DNA of 9,784 bases from Anaerolineae bacterium (GTDB lineage Bacteria > Chloroflexota > Anaerolineae > B4-G1 > DUEL01), in assembly GCA_016926575.1 (NCBI GenBank), contig JAFGOJ010000012.1, positions 1-9,784 on the forward strand, given 5' to 3'. Below the pieces are notes generated by a model, which ran no database searches, had not been told where the DNA came from, and saw only the letters and a list, made by a program, of their open reading frames with translations. The position numbers were made by a program, and so were the translations under genes. Below, in pieces: positions 1 to 6,061 of the stretch (position 1 is the stretch's first letter; every line of letters begins with the position of its first letter).

Positions 1-486
1 AGTGTCGGCGAATTATTCGACCTCGCAGCGGCGATGGAGCGGGCCGCCGAGGCCTTGTACCGTGCCTTCGCACGCAAGTTCGCCCACGAAGAAGAGATCG
101 CCGCGTTCTGGCAGTCGTACGCAGACGAAGAAGCAGCACACGCGCACTGGTTGGAAGCGCTGAAGGGACGCTTGAGCCCCGACATCCTGGCGCGAGAAAC
201 GAACGGCGAGATGCTCCAGGCCGCAAAGGACGCTCTAGACGTGGCGCTCGACGACCTGTTGGGCCGCATCCACAATCTGGACGACGCCTACGAACTGGCC
301 AACGAAATGGAATCTGGAGAGACCAACGCAATCTTCGAGTTCTTGATCGAAGAGTACGAAGTGGCCAAAGAATCACAGCGCTTCTTGAAAGCACAGTTGA
401 AACAACACGTGCTCAAGGTGGGATTGGGATTTCCGGCACAATACAACGGAAAAGCCAACCGCCTGGTGGTAAAAGCACGCATGTAA
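1..486 (+). CDS. Rubrerythrin/ferritin-like diiron-type protein, 5'-truncated
   Basis: The reading frame is open from base 1, so the true start lies upstream; the ATG at 34 is inside the conserved first helix and is probably not the start. The visible protein is almost wholly alpha-helical and acidic. Helix 1 gives a Glu-rich face, and helix 2 carries an ExxH metal motif (Glu at 130-132, His at 139-141, in DEEAAHAHW). The third helix has further glutamates (EMESGETN). This order is that of the four-helix ferritin-like bundle, whose members bind two iron atoms and often deal with peroxide or iron. The fourth helix shows no second ExxH, only QHV, so a full diiron site is uncertain. The gene ends 25 bp before the MalT-like regulator on the same strand, and no terminator separates them, so co-transcription is possible. 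The family call is by pattern only; the exact substrate is unknown. Confidence 0.7.
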   Translation, partial: SVGELFDLAAAMERAAEALYRAFARKFAHEEEIAAFWQSYADEEAAHAHWLEALKGRLSPDILARETNGEMLQAAKDALDVALDDLLGRIHNLDDAYELANEMESGETNAIFEFLIEEYEVAKESQRFLKAQLKQHVLKVGLGFPAQYNGKANRLVVKARM

Positions 487-511
487 GCCTCCCTGGCAGG
501 CCAAGGACTGC

Positions 512-3220
512 ATGGTCACCAAACTGTTGGTCACCAAACTCTACGTCCCGCCACTCCGCCCGGAGATCGTGGTCCGGCAGCGGTTGGTCAAGGCATTGGA
601 TCGCACCCTCGATTGCAAACTGACGCTCATCTCTGCGCCGGCAGGGTTCGGGAAAAGCACCCTGCTGAGTACGTGGGTGCACAACAGCCGCTGCGCGCAG
701 GAGTGCCTGGTCGCCTGGGTGTCTTTGAGCAGCGGAGACAACGACCTGGCGCAGTTTCTCTCTTACCTCATCGCCGCGCTGCAGACCGTGTGCCCGGGGG
801 TGGGTGCGGCGGCTTTGGAAATACTCGACAGCCCCCAGCCGTTTCCCATCGAGGCCACGCTGACCGACGTGGTCAACGAGCTGGTCGGCACCACGAAACC
901 GCTGGTAGTGATCCTCGACGACTATCACGACATCACCGCCCCGCCGATTCAGGAAGCGATGGCGTTCTTGATCGAACACCTGCCCGTGCAGGTGCACCTG
1001 GTCATTGCCAGCCGCACCGACCCGCCGCTGCCGTTGGGGCGGTTACGCGGAAGTGGGCAGCTCAACGAGCTGCGCACCGCCGACCTGCGCTTCACGCCCG
1101 CAGAGACGGCGCTGTTGCTCAACGAGGCGATGGAGTTGGATATTTCGGCGCACGACATCGCACTCCTGGAAGCACGCACCGAGGGCTGGATCGTGGGGCT
1201 CCAGTTGGCCGCACTCTCCTTGCAAGGGCAGGATCGAGCCTACGCCGCGCGTTTCGTCGCCGCGCTTAGCGGCAGCAACCGCTACATCCTCGACTACCTC
1301 ACCGAAGAGGTGCTCAACCGCCAGCCCGAGGACGTGCAACAGTTCCTGCTGTGGACCTCGATCCTCGACCGCCTGACGCCGTCGCTGTGCGACGAGGTGG
1401 CCCGCCGCGACGACAGCGCGACGGTGTTGCAGCGGCTGGATCGGCTCAACCTGTTCATCGTCCCCCTGGACAAGAACCGGCAGTGGTATCGCTACCACCA
1501 CCTGTTCGCCGACCTGTTGCAGAGCCGCCTGAAACAGCACGCCCCCGACCAGGTCGCCGCGCTGCACGGCCGGGCCAGCGATTGGTACGAGCGACACGGG
1601 CAGGCCATCGAAGCGGCCCGTCACGCCCTACACAGTGGGAACATCGACCGCGCGGCCTGCCTGATCGAGCAAAACGTGCTGGACATGATCCATCATGGCC
1701 AGTCCACGACGCTGATCAACTGGTTGGAGACGCTGCCCGAGCAAACGATCCGCGCGCGCCCGTGGCTGTGCGTCGCCTACGCCTGGGCGCTTGCGTACGG
1801 CGGCCAGGTGGACGTGGCGGAATCCGTATTGCAGGACGCGGAAAAAGCGCTCGATGGCTCCGCTGTGCCGGCAGACGAACAGCGCCACGTCACCGGCTAC
1901 ATCGCTCTGCTTCGCTCGTACATCCTGATCGTGGCGGGGAACATGAGCGAAGGCGCGCACGTCGCCCAACAGGCGATGGACTACCTCGCCGAAACCGATG
2001 TCCGAGGCCGCAGTTTCGCCACCAGCGTGCTAGGTCTGGCGGTCGGTTGGAAGGGCGACTTCAAGGCAGCAGAAGCGGTGCTGAGAAACGCCATCGACAG
2101 CAGTCTGGCGGTTGGCAAAATGGCCACTGCCGTCGTCGCCCTTGGCGATATGGCGGGGTTGAGTTTCATACAGGGCCGCCTTCACGAGTCCAGCCTGCTT
2201 TGCCAGGAAGCGATGCGGTTGGTCGACGAGTACGAGCAGCGCAATGGGCACGAACTGCCCGCCTCCGGCTACATCCACCTGCGACTCAGCAATATCCTGT
2301 ACGAGAGAAACGACCTGCAGGGAGCGCTCCATCACGCACGCGAATCGGTCAGACTGAGCAAGAAGTGGGGACGTGTGGAAGCGTTGGTGGATTCCTACGG
2401 ATGCCTGGCCGGCACGCTCAGAGAACTGGGCGACCTGGATGGGGCGTTCGAAGCCATACGCGAGGCGCGCCGGGCCGCCCACAAGCTGTCCGACTGGTAT
2501 GCCGAAATCGCCATGGCGCAGGAAACAATGCTGCACCTGACAGCCGGCAACCTGGCAGTGGCAGCGCAGTGGGCCGAACGTGAGATCCGGCACGTGAACG
2601 CCGGGCCATTGAACCTTCAGGAAATGCCGCGCAGCATGACCCTGATACACGTCTGGGTCACGCTGGGAAGGTTGGACGAAGCGATGGACCTGGCAGCGCG
2701 GGCCCTCGATCTGGCGGGGGCACTCGGCGCAACGGGGGGAAGCATCCGAGTGTTGGCCATGCAGGCGCGGATTCTACAGATGCAAGGTCTGGAAGAACGC
2801 GCCGTCTTCACCCTGGGGCGGGCGCTCTTCCTCGCGCGGCCGGAAGGACACGTGCGCTCACTCATCGGACTCGGTCCGCCGATGGCGAAGCTGCTCCGCC
2901 AGGCCGCTGCTCAGGGCATCGAGGCGGAGTACGCAACCTATCTCCTAACCGAGATGGCGGCGCTCCCCGCGCCTCTGCCGCAGGCATCGCTCGCCCCCAT
3001 CCCGCCGCGCGACTATTCCCCGCTCGTCGAACCCCTCACCGAACGGGAGATGGACGTCTTGCGCCTGCTGGGGTCCGGTTTCTCCAACCAGGAAATCGCC
3101 TACGAGCTGGTCATCAGCGTCGGCACGGTCAAAAATCACCTCAAGCGTATCTACGGCAAACTCGACGTCCACAGCCGCACCCACGCCGTCCATCGCGCCC
3201 GCAAACTGGGCCTCATCTAA
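512..3220 (+). CDS. MalT-like ATP-dependent LuxR-family transcriptional regulator
   Basis: A 902-residue signal-transduction ATPase with a DNA-binding tail (STAND class), the architecture of MalT. The N-terminus has the family opening TKLYVPPLRPEIVVRQRL. A Walker A loop APAGFGKST is at residues 42-50 and a Walker B strand VVILDDYHD near 132-140. The middle (about 340-800) is helical and Ala/Leu-rich, as expected for TPR-like repeats that sense an effector. Residues 842-902 form a LuxR helix-turn-helix, beginning LTEREMDVLRLL and including NQEIAYELVISVGTVKNHL. Such proteins oligomerise on ATP plus an inducer and activate transcription; the inducer here cannot be told. ATG 512 is chosen because AAGGA at 503-507 precedes it by 4 nt. 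The spacing is tight, but the other in-frame candidate, TTG 527, is too far from that site. The frame is intact, with no frameshift. The neighbouring solute-binding protein gene is a possible but unproven target. Confidence 0.93.
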   Translation: MVTKLLVTKLYVPPLRPEIVVRQRLVKALDRTLDCKLTLISAPAGFGKSTLLSTWVHNSRCAQECLVAWVSLSSGDNDLAQFLSYLIAALQTVCPGVGAAALEILDSPQPFPIEATLTDVVNELVGTTKPLVVILDDYHDITAPPIQEAMAFLIEHLPVQVHLVIASRTDPPLPLGRLRGSGQLNELRTADLRFTPAETALLLNEAMELDISAHDIALLEARTEGWIVGLQLAALSLQGQDRAYAARFVAALSGSNRYILDYLTEEVLNRQPEDVQQFLLWTSILDRLTPSLCDEVARRDDSATVLQRLDRLNLFIVPLDKNRQWYRYHHLFADLLQSRLKQHAPDQVAALHGRASDWYERHGQAIEAARHALHSGNIDRAACLIEQNVLDMIHHGQSTTLINWLETLPEQTIRARPWLCVAYAWALAYGGQVDVAESVLQDAEKALDGSAVPADEQRHVTGYIALLRSYILIVAGNMSEGAHVAQQAMDYLAETDVRGRSFATSVLGLAVGWKGDFKAAEAVLRNAIDSSLAVGKMATAVVALGDMAGLSFIQGRLHESSLLCQEAMRLVDEYEQRNGHELPASGYIHLRLSNILYERNDLQGALHHARESVRLSKKWGRVEALVDSYGCLAGTLRELGDLDGAFEAIREARRAAHKLSDWYAEIAMAQETMLHLTAGNLAVAAQWAEREIRHVNAGPLNLQEMPRSMTLIHVWVTLGRLDEAMDLAARALDLAGALGATGGSIRVLAMQARILQMQGLEERAVFTLGRALFLARPEGHVRSLIGLGPPMAKLLRQAAAQGIEAEYATYLLTEMAALPAPLPQASLAPIPPRDYSPLVEPLTEREMDVLRLLGSGFSNQEIAYELVISVGTVKNHLKRIYGKLDVHSRTHAVHRARKLGLI
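513..540 (+). repeat. 15-bp-period duplication at the regulator start codon
   Basis: The 13-mer TGGTCACCAAACT occurs at 513-525 and again at 528-540. The first copy is preceded by A, making the ATG start; the second is preceded by T, giving an in-frame TTG. It produces the doubled peptide VTKLLVTKL at the N-terminus of the regulator. Confidence 0.85.
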
Positions 3221-3240
3221 TCCCGCGGGTCGGCCTGAGA

Positions 3241-3262
3241 CCGCCCCCACGGGCGGGGGCGG
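3241..3262 (+). terminator. GC-rich hairpin after the regulator, possible terminator without U-tract
   Basis: CCGCCCCC (3241-3248) pairs perfectly with GGGGGCGG (3255-3262) around a 6-nt loop, 20 bp past the regulator stop codon. Position and stability suit transcription termination, but no T-run follows, so it may only protect the 3' end or be a REP-type repeat. Confidence 0.4.
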
Positions 3263-3292
3263 ATCGCGGGTATGACGGCGTAGGGGCAGGCG

Positions 3293-3329
3293 AGACCCTC
3301 CCGCAGGTTTGAAACCTGCGGGAGGGTCT
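3293..3329. repeat. 37-bp perfect palindrome
   Basis: Arms of 18 bp (AGACCCTCCCGCAGGTTT and its exact reverse complement) flank a single central G at 3311. It reads the same on both strands, so a hairpin would form in a transcript from either side. It is the first of four hairpins within about 140 bp and is too long to be chance. It has no coding role that I can see. Confidence 0.9.
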
Positions 3330-3363
3330 TCGTTTACGGGTGGGTCTTCGTGTACCCGCGGTC

Positions 3364-3382
3364 GGCGGGTTGGAAACCCGCC
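3364..3382. repeat. Short hairpin GGCGGGTT / AACCCGCC
   Basis: Eight-bp arms at 3364-3371 and 3375-3382 enclose GGA. The loop context GTTGGAAAC resembles the GTTTGAAAC core of the larger palindrome at 3293-3329, suggesting related repeat cores. It abuts the next palindrome with no spacer. Confidence 0.7.
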
Positions 3383-3409
3383 TTACATTGAACCGCGGTT
3401 CGATGTAAG
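3382..3409. repeat. 28-bp near-perfect palindrome centred on CCGCGG
   Basis: CTTACATTGAACCG (3382-3395) faces CGGTTCGATGTAAG (3396-3409), with one T/G mismatch in the 14-bp arms. There is no central spacer, which is more like a cruciform or dimeric-protein site than a simple RNA hairpin. It shares base 3382 with the preceding hairpin. Confidence 0.75.
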
Positions 3410-3414
3410 ACGTC

Positions 3415-3434
3415 ATTCCCGCGCAAGCGGGAAT
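3415..3434. repeat. ATTCCC-N8-GGGAAT palindrome, dRS3-like
   Basis: ATTCCCGC and GCGGGAAT form perfect 8-bp arms around GCAA, a GNRA tetraloop. The whole 20-mer fits ATTCCC-N8-GGGAAT, the published consensus of the Neisseria dRS3 element; very similar sequences occur in other bacteria. Flanks (GTC before, CCACC after) are also typical of these dispersed repeats. Shared descent with Neisseria is not implied. Confidence 0.75.
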
Positions 3435-3511
3435 CCACCGACCTCCGGCGTGGCGGCACGCTTATCCCCACGTATCCCTTTCGAGACCATGACCCATTTC
3501 CGCATTCCCGA

Positions 3512-3528
3512 TTCAGATAGTGTCTGAA
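3512..3528. repeat. Inverted repeat TTCAGA-N5-TCTGAA
   Basis: Six-bp arms at 3512-3517 and 3523-3528 lie about 17 bp upstream of a candidate -35 element. This could be an operator-like site for a dimeric regulator or just one more small palindrome of this repeat-rich gap. Evidence is limited to symmetry and position. Confidence 0.3.
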
Positions 3529-3544
3529 ATAGGACCTTTGGGAC

Positions 3545-3574
3545 CAGACAGCCACCAGCCTTCGTTGGTACAAT
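3545..3574 (+). promoter_or_regulatory. Candidate sigma-A promoter for the solute-binding protein gene
   Basis: CAGACA at 3545-3550 (four of six matches to TTGACA), an 18-bp spacer, and TACAAT at 3569-3574 preceded by TGG, giving an extended -10 TGn. Transcription would start near 3581. It is the best promoter I find upstream of the gene at 3842, and it would place the whole 151-bp foldback element in the 5' leader. The -35 is weak. Confidence 0.45.
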
Positions 3575-3594
3575 AAGACCATCGTCGATTCTTC

Positions 3595-3745
3595 GTAACT
3601 GCTCAGGCTGTGCGCCTGGCAGTTGCCCGCCTGGCGCGCCGAAGGGAGAACAGGGGGTTTGCGGGCGGCGAAGCCGCCCGCAAACCCCCCACTCCCCCTT
3701 TTCGCGGCGGGAAAGGCAACTGCGAAGCGTCAGCTGAGCAGTTAC
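3595..3745. mobile_element. MITE-like 151-bp foldback element with IS66-type ends
   Basis: The left end GTAACTGCTCAGGCTG (3595-3610) matches the reverse complement of the right end CAGCTGAGCAGTTAC (3731-3745), with one extra G on the left. The 8-mer GATTCTTC lies directly outside both ends (3587-3594 and 3746-3753), as expected of a target-site duplication. Further inside, GCAGTTGCC (3619-3627) pairs with GGCAACTGC (3714-3722), and a 17-bp hairpin fills the centre, so the element folds back along nearly its whole length. It encodes no transposase. IS66-family elements are known for ends starting GTAA and for 8-bp duplications, so a non-autonomous IS66-type derivative is the likeliest reading, though the family is inferred only from ends and duplication size. 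It sits between the candidate promoter and the ribosome-binding site of the solute-binding protein gene. Confidence 0.78.
3653..3689. repeat. Central 17-bp perfect hairpin of the MITE
   Basis: GGGGGTTTGCGGGCGGC (3653-3669) pairs perfectly with 3673-3689 around a GAA loop. In RNA it would be extremely stable. A TTTT run follows only about 9 nt later, separated by CACTCCCCC, so it is not a canonical intrinsic terminator, although pausing is possible. Confidence 0.85.
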
Positions 3746-3768
3746 GATTCTTCACGCAGAGGGAGGTG

Positions 3769-3802
3769 GTTCTATCGCAGAACATCGACGTGTATATCGA
3801 TG
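3769..3802 (+). promoter_or_regulatory. Two small inverted repeats in the SBP leader, possible operators
   Basis: GTTCT-N5-AGAAC (3769-3783) and CATCGA-N8-TCGATG (3783-3802) lie next to each other between the MITE and the ribosome-binding site, in the least GC-rich part of the gap. They could bind a dimeric regulator, such as the upstream LuxR protein, or fold in RNA. No promoter of good quality lies beside them. Symmetry is the only evidence. Confidence 0.22.
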
Positions 3803-3825
3803 ACGTGAATGAAGTGACACATCTC

Positions 3826-3832
3826 AAGGAGG
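3826..3832 (+). promoter_or_regulatory. Strong ribosome-binding site of the solute-binding protein gene
   Basis: AAGGAGG ends 9 nt before ATG 3842 and fixes that start, agreeing with the signal peptide that begins right after it. Confidence 0.85.
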
Positions 3833-3841
3833 AAAAGGAAC

Positions 3842-5878
3842 ATGCATAAGAGAATCGCCTGGATCGCGCTGAGCGCGATAATGATAGGAGGCCTGATCCT
3901 GGCCGCCTGCACGCCTGAGACGGTGGTTGAAACCATCGAAGTGGTAGTGACTGTACCCGGAACCGGCGAGACGGAAGTCATCGTCGTCACGGCCACCCCG
4001 GAACCGGTCGCACCGACGACGTTCGAGTCGGGGGACCCCAGCACGCTGTACTACGCCTCCTCCAGCGAGGGCGTCGACACGCTCGACCCGGCCTGGAACT
4101 ACGAGAGTGAGGGCGACGCCGCCATCCGCAACATCTATGACCAACTGGTCACCTACGACGGCACGTCCGCCACCTCCTTCATCCCCTCCCTGGCCGAGGA
4201 CTGGGAGATTTCAGAAGATGGGATGACGTATACCTTTTACATCCGCGAGGGCGTGACCTTCCACAACGGCAACGACTTGACGCCCGGGGACGTGGCGTAC
4301 ACGTTCCGGCGTGGCATCTTGCAGGGCGGCACGTGGTCGCCCCAGTTGCTCTTTACCGAACCCATCCTCGGCATCGGCGTGTACGACATCGCCGAGGTCG
4401 TGGCCGAGCTGGAGGGACTGGAGGACATCTACTCTTTAGAGGACGATCCCGAAGCCGTGGCCGGAGCCGACCCGGATGCCTTGATGACGGCCTGCGAAAT
4501 GGTGATGGAGGCGATTGTGTACGACGATGCTGCGGGCACCGTCACCTTCAACCTGAGCACCCCCTGGGCTATCTTCCTGCCGACCCTCGCCAACTCGTGG
4601 GGCGGCGTCATCGACCAGGAGTGGTCGATCGAGCAGGGCACGTGGGATGGCGACTGCGCCACCTGGCAGAACTACTACGGCGTCACGTCCGAAACGACAC
4701 CGCTGCGTGCCGTGACCAACGGCACCGGCCCCTACATGCTAGACAGTTGGAATCCCGGTCAAGAGCTCGTGATGGTTGCCAATCCCAACTTCTGGCGCGT
4801 CCAGCAGAACGTGCCGCTGTTCGAGGGCGGCCCGGTCGGCCCGAGCATCGAGCGCATCGTTCAAAGTGGCGTGCAGGAGTGGGGCACGCGCTACGCCATG
4901 CTCCAGGCCGGTGACGCCGACTTCACCGACGTGCCGCGCGAGAACGTCATCCAGGTTGACCCGCTGGTCGGCGAGTGGTGCGAGTACGTCATCGACACCG
5001 GCGACTTCGAGTGCCAGGTCACCAATGAAAGCGCGCCGCTGCGCCTGTACCGTGGTGCCCCATCGACTAACCGTACGGACGCGATGTTCGTCTTCGACGT
5101 CAACGACGACGGCGGCAACCCCTACCTGGGCAGCGCCCAACTCGACGGCAACGGTATCCCGGCCGACTTCTTCTCCGACATCCACGTCCGCCGCGCCTTC
5201 AACTACTGCTTCGACTGGGACGCCTACATTCAAGAGGTCCTGGCCGGCGAGGCCATCCAATCGATCGGCTATATGCTGCCCGGTATGCTCGGCTACGATC
5301 CCGAAGGCCCGCACTACTCCTACGACCCCGACATGTGCGCCGCGGAGCTCCAGCAAGCGTGGGACGGGCAGGTGTGGGAGAACGGGTTCCGCATGCAGAT
5401 CGCCTACAACACCGGCGGCTTGGAACGCCAGACCATCGCGCAGATTCTGCAGAACAACCTCCAGGCCATCGACCCCAAGTTCAACATCGAGATCATCGGC
5501 CTGCCGTGGCCCAGTTTCCTGGCCGCCATCCGCGCCAGCCAGATCCCGCTTTACATCAGCGGCTGGCAGGAAGATTTTCACGACCCGCACAACTGGGCGC
5601 AGCCGTTCCTGGTGGGCACCTACGCCTACCGGCAGCGGATGTCTGAGGAAGTGCGGCTGCAGTTCCTGGAACTGGTCAGCGCCGGCGTTGTTGAGACGGA
5701 CGAGGCAGAGCGCACCGCGATCTACCAGCAGTTGACGCAGATGGACTACGACCTGGCCCCGGCAATCCGCCTGGCGGTCGCTACCGGCCGTCACTACCAG
5801 CAGCGCTGGGTGGGTGACTATTACTACAATTCCATCTACAGCCTCCAATCGCGCTACATGACTCTAACAAAGCAGTAG
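3842..5878 (+). CDS. ABC transporter family-5 solute-binding lipoprotein (peptide/nickel type)
   Basis: A 678-residue extracytoplasmic binding protein. The N-terminus MHKRIAWIALSAIMIGG... is a lipoprotein signal peptide with lipobox LAAC, placing the lipidated Cys at residue 23. A Thr/Val/Glu/Pro-rich tether (about 24-60) follows, then the SBP_bac_5 domain. Family hallmarks are VDTLDPAWN, an N-terminal block reading LAEDWEISEDGMTYTFYIREG then VTFHNGNDLTPGDVAYTFRR, and FFSDIHVRRAFNYCFDWDAY. These proteins capture oligopeptides, nickel chelates or other solutes for an ABC importer; the ligand cannot be told here. Several Cys residues in the mature part may form disulfides outside the cell. It is longer than DppA/OppA (about 535-545). 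No permease or import ATPase of the Dpp/Opp type is adjacent downstream, so its partners must lie elsewhere. The leader contains a foldback element. Confidence 0.93.
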   Translation: MHKRIAWIALSAIMIGGLILAACTPETVVETIEVVVTVPGTGETEVIVVTATPEPVAPTTFESGDPSTLYYASSSEGVDTLDPAWNYESEGDAAIRNIYDQLVTYDGTSATSFIPSLAEDWEISEDGMTYTFYIREGVTFHNGNDLTPGDVAYTFRRGILQGGTWSPQLLFTEPILGIGVYDIAEVVAELEGLEDIYSLEDDPEAVAGADPDALMTACEMVMEAIVYDDAAGTVTFNLSTPWAIFLPTLANSWGGVIDQEWSIEQGTWDGDCATWQNYYGVTSETTPLRAVTNGTGPYMLDSWNPGQELVMVANPNFWRVQQNVPLFEGGPVGPSIERIVQSGVQEWGTRYAMLQAGDADFTDVPRENVIQVDPLVGEWCEYVIDTGDFECQVTNESAPLRLYRGAPSTNRTDAMFVFDVNDDGGNPYLGSAQLDGNGIPADFFSDIHVRRAFNYCFDWDAYIQEVLAGEAIQSIGYMLPGMLGYDPEGPHYSYDPDMCAAELQQAWDGQVWENGFRMQIAYNTGGLERQTIAQILQNNLQAIDPKFNIEIIGLPWPSFLAAIRASQIPLYISGWQEDFHDPHNWAQPFLVGTYAYRQRMSEEVRLQFLELVSAGVVETDEAERTAIYQQLTQMDYDLAPAIRLAVATGRHYQQRWVGDYYYNSIYSLQSRYMTLTKQ

Positions 5879-5922
5879 ACGCAGCCAGTTCTTCCAGGGG
5901 AGGCGCGTGCTTCCCCACCCCC

Positions 5923-5950
5923 ACAGGGGCGCGGCAATCCGCGCCCCTGT
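5923..5950 (+). terminator. GC-rich 12-bp hairpin after the solute-binding protein gene
   Basis: ACAGGGGCGCGG (5923-5934) pairs perfectly with CCGCGCCCCTGT (5939-5950) around CAAT, 44 bp after the stop codon. No U-run follows, so it may act as a 3'-end stabiliser or Rho-associated end rather than a classical terminator. Confidence 0.45.
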
Positions 5951-5959
5951 GCCATTGCG

Positions 5960-5976
5960 CGGGCGCGAAGCGCCCG
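5960..5976. repeat. Small hairpin CGGGCGC-GAA-GCGCCCG
   Basis: Perfect 7-bp arms with a GAA loop, nine bp after the larger hairpin. The GAA loop matches that of the MITE core at 3670-3672. Its role is unknown. Confidence 0.5.
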
Positions 5977-6024
5977 AAGCCATCCCCACCAGACGCGCTG
6001 CCCTGCTCCCTCCCACAAGACCGG

Positions 6025-6053
6025 TTGGCTTTTTGAGGGGGGCATGTTATGAT
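6025..6053 (+). promoter_or_regulatory. Sigma-A promoter of the ABC ATPase/PHP operon (leaderless)
   Basis: TTGGCT at 6025-6030, a 17-bp spacer, then TATGAT at 6048-6053 with an extended -10 (TG at 6045-6046). Only 8 bp separate the -10 from ATG 6062, so transcription should begin at or within about 3 nt of the start codon. The 10-mer TGTTATGATG recurs exactly in the rnpB promoter. Confidence 0.75.
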
Positions 6054-6061
6054 GTGCGGTT

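Noticed and set aside
1351..2583. A 410-codon plus-strand frame inside the regulator gene
   Set aside because: It is a shadow of the MalT-like gene in another frame: Arg/Pro/Gly-rich and without motifs, whereas the main frame has clear Walker and HTH motifs on both sides.
3293..3434. CRISPR-like repeat cluster
   Set aside because: The units differ in sequence and are adjacent without regular unique spacers, and no cas genes are present. They are palindromic dispersed repeats.
3653..3701. Intrinsic terminator at the MITE core with downstream TTTT
   Set aside because: The T-run begins about 9 nt after the stem and is preceded by a C-rich stretch, so it does not fit a Rho-independent terminator.
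3610..3849. A 79-codon plus-strand frame across the MITE to the solute-binding protein start
   Set aside because: It crosses a foldback element whose hairpin dictates the residues, has no ribosome-binding site, and overlaps the real start codon. Not treated as a gene.
4739..5848. A 369-codon minus-strand frame across the solute-binding protein gene
   Set aside because: It is antisense to a strongly supported family-5 binding protein; its Val/Asp/Leu-rich composition mirrors the codon pattern of the real gene.
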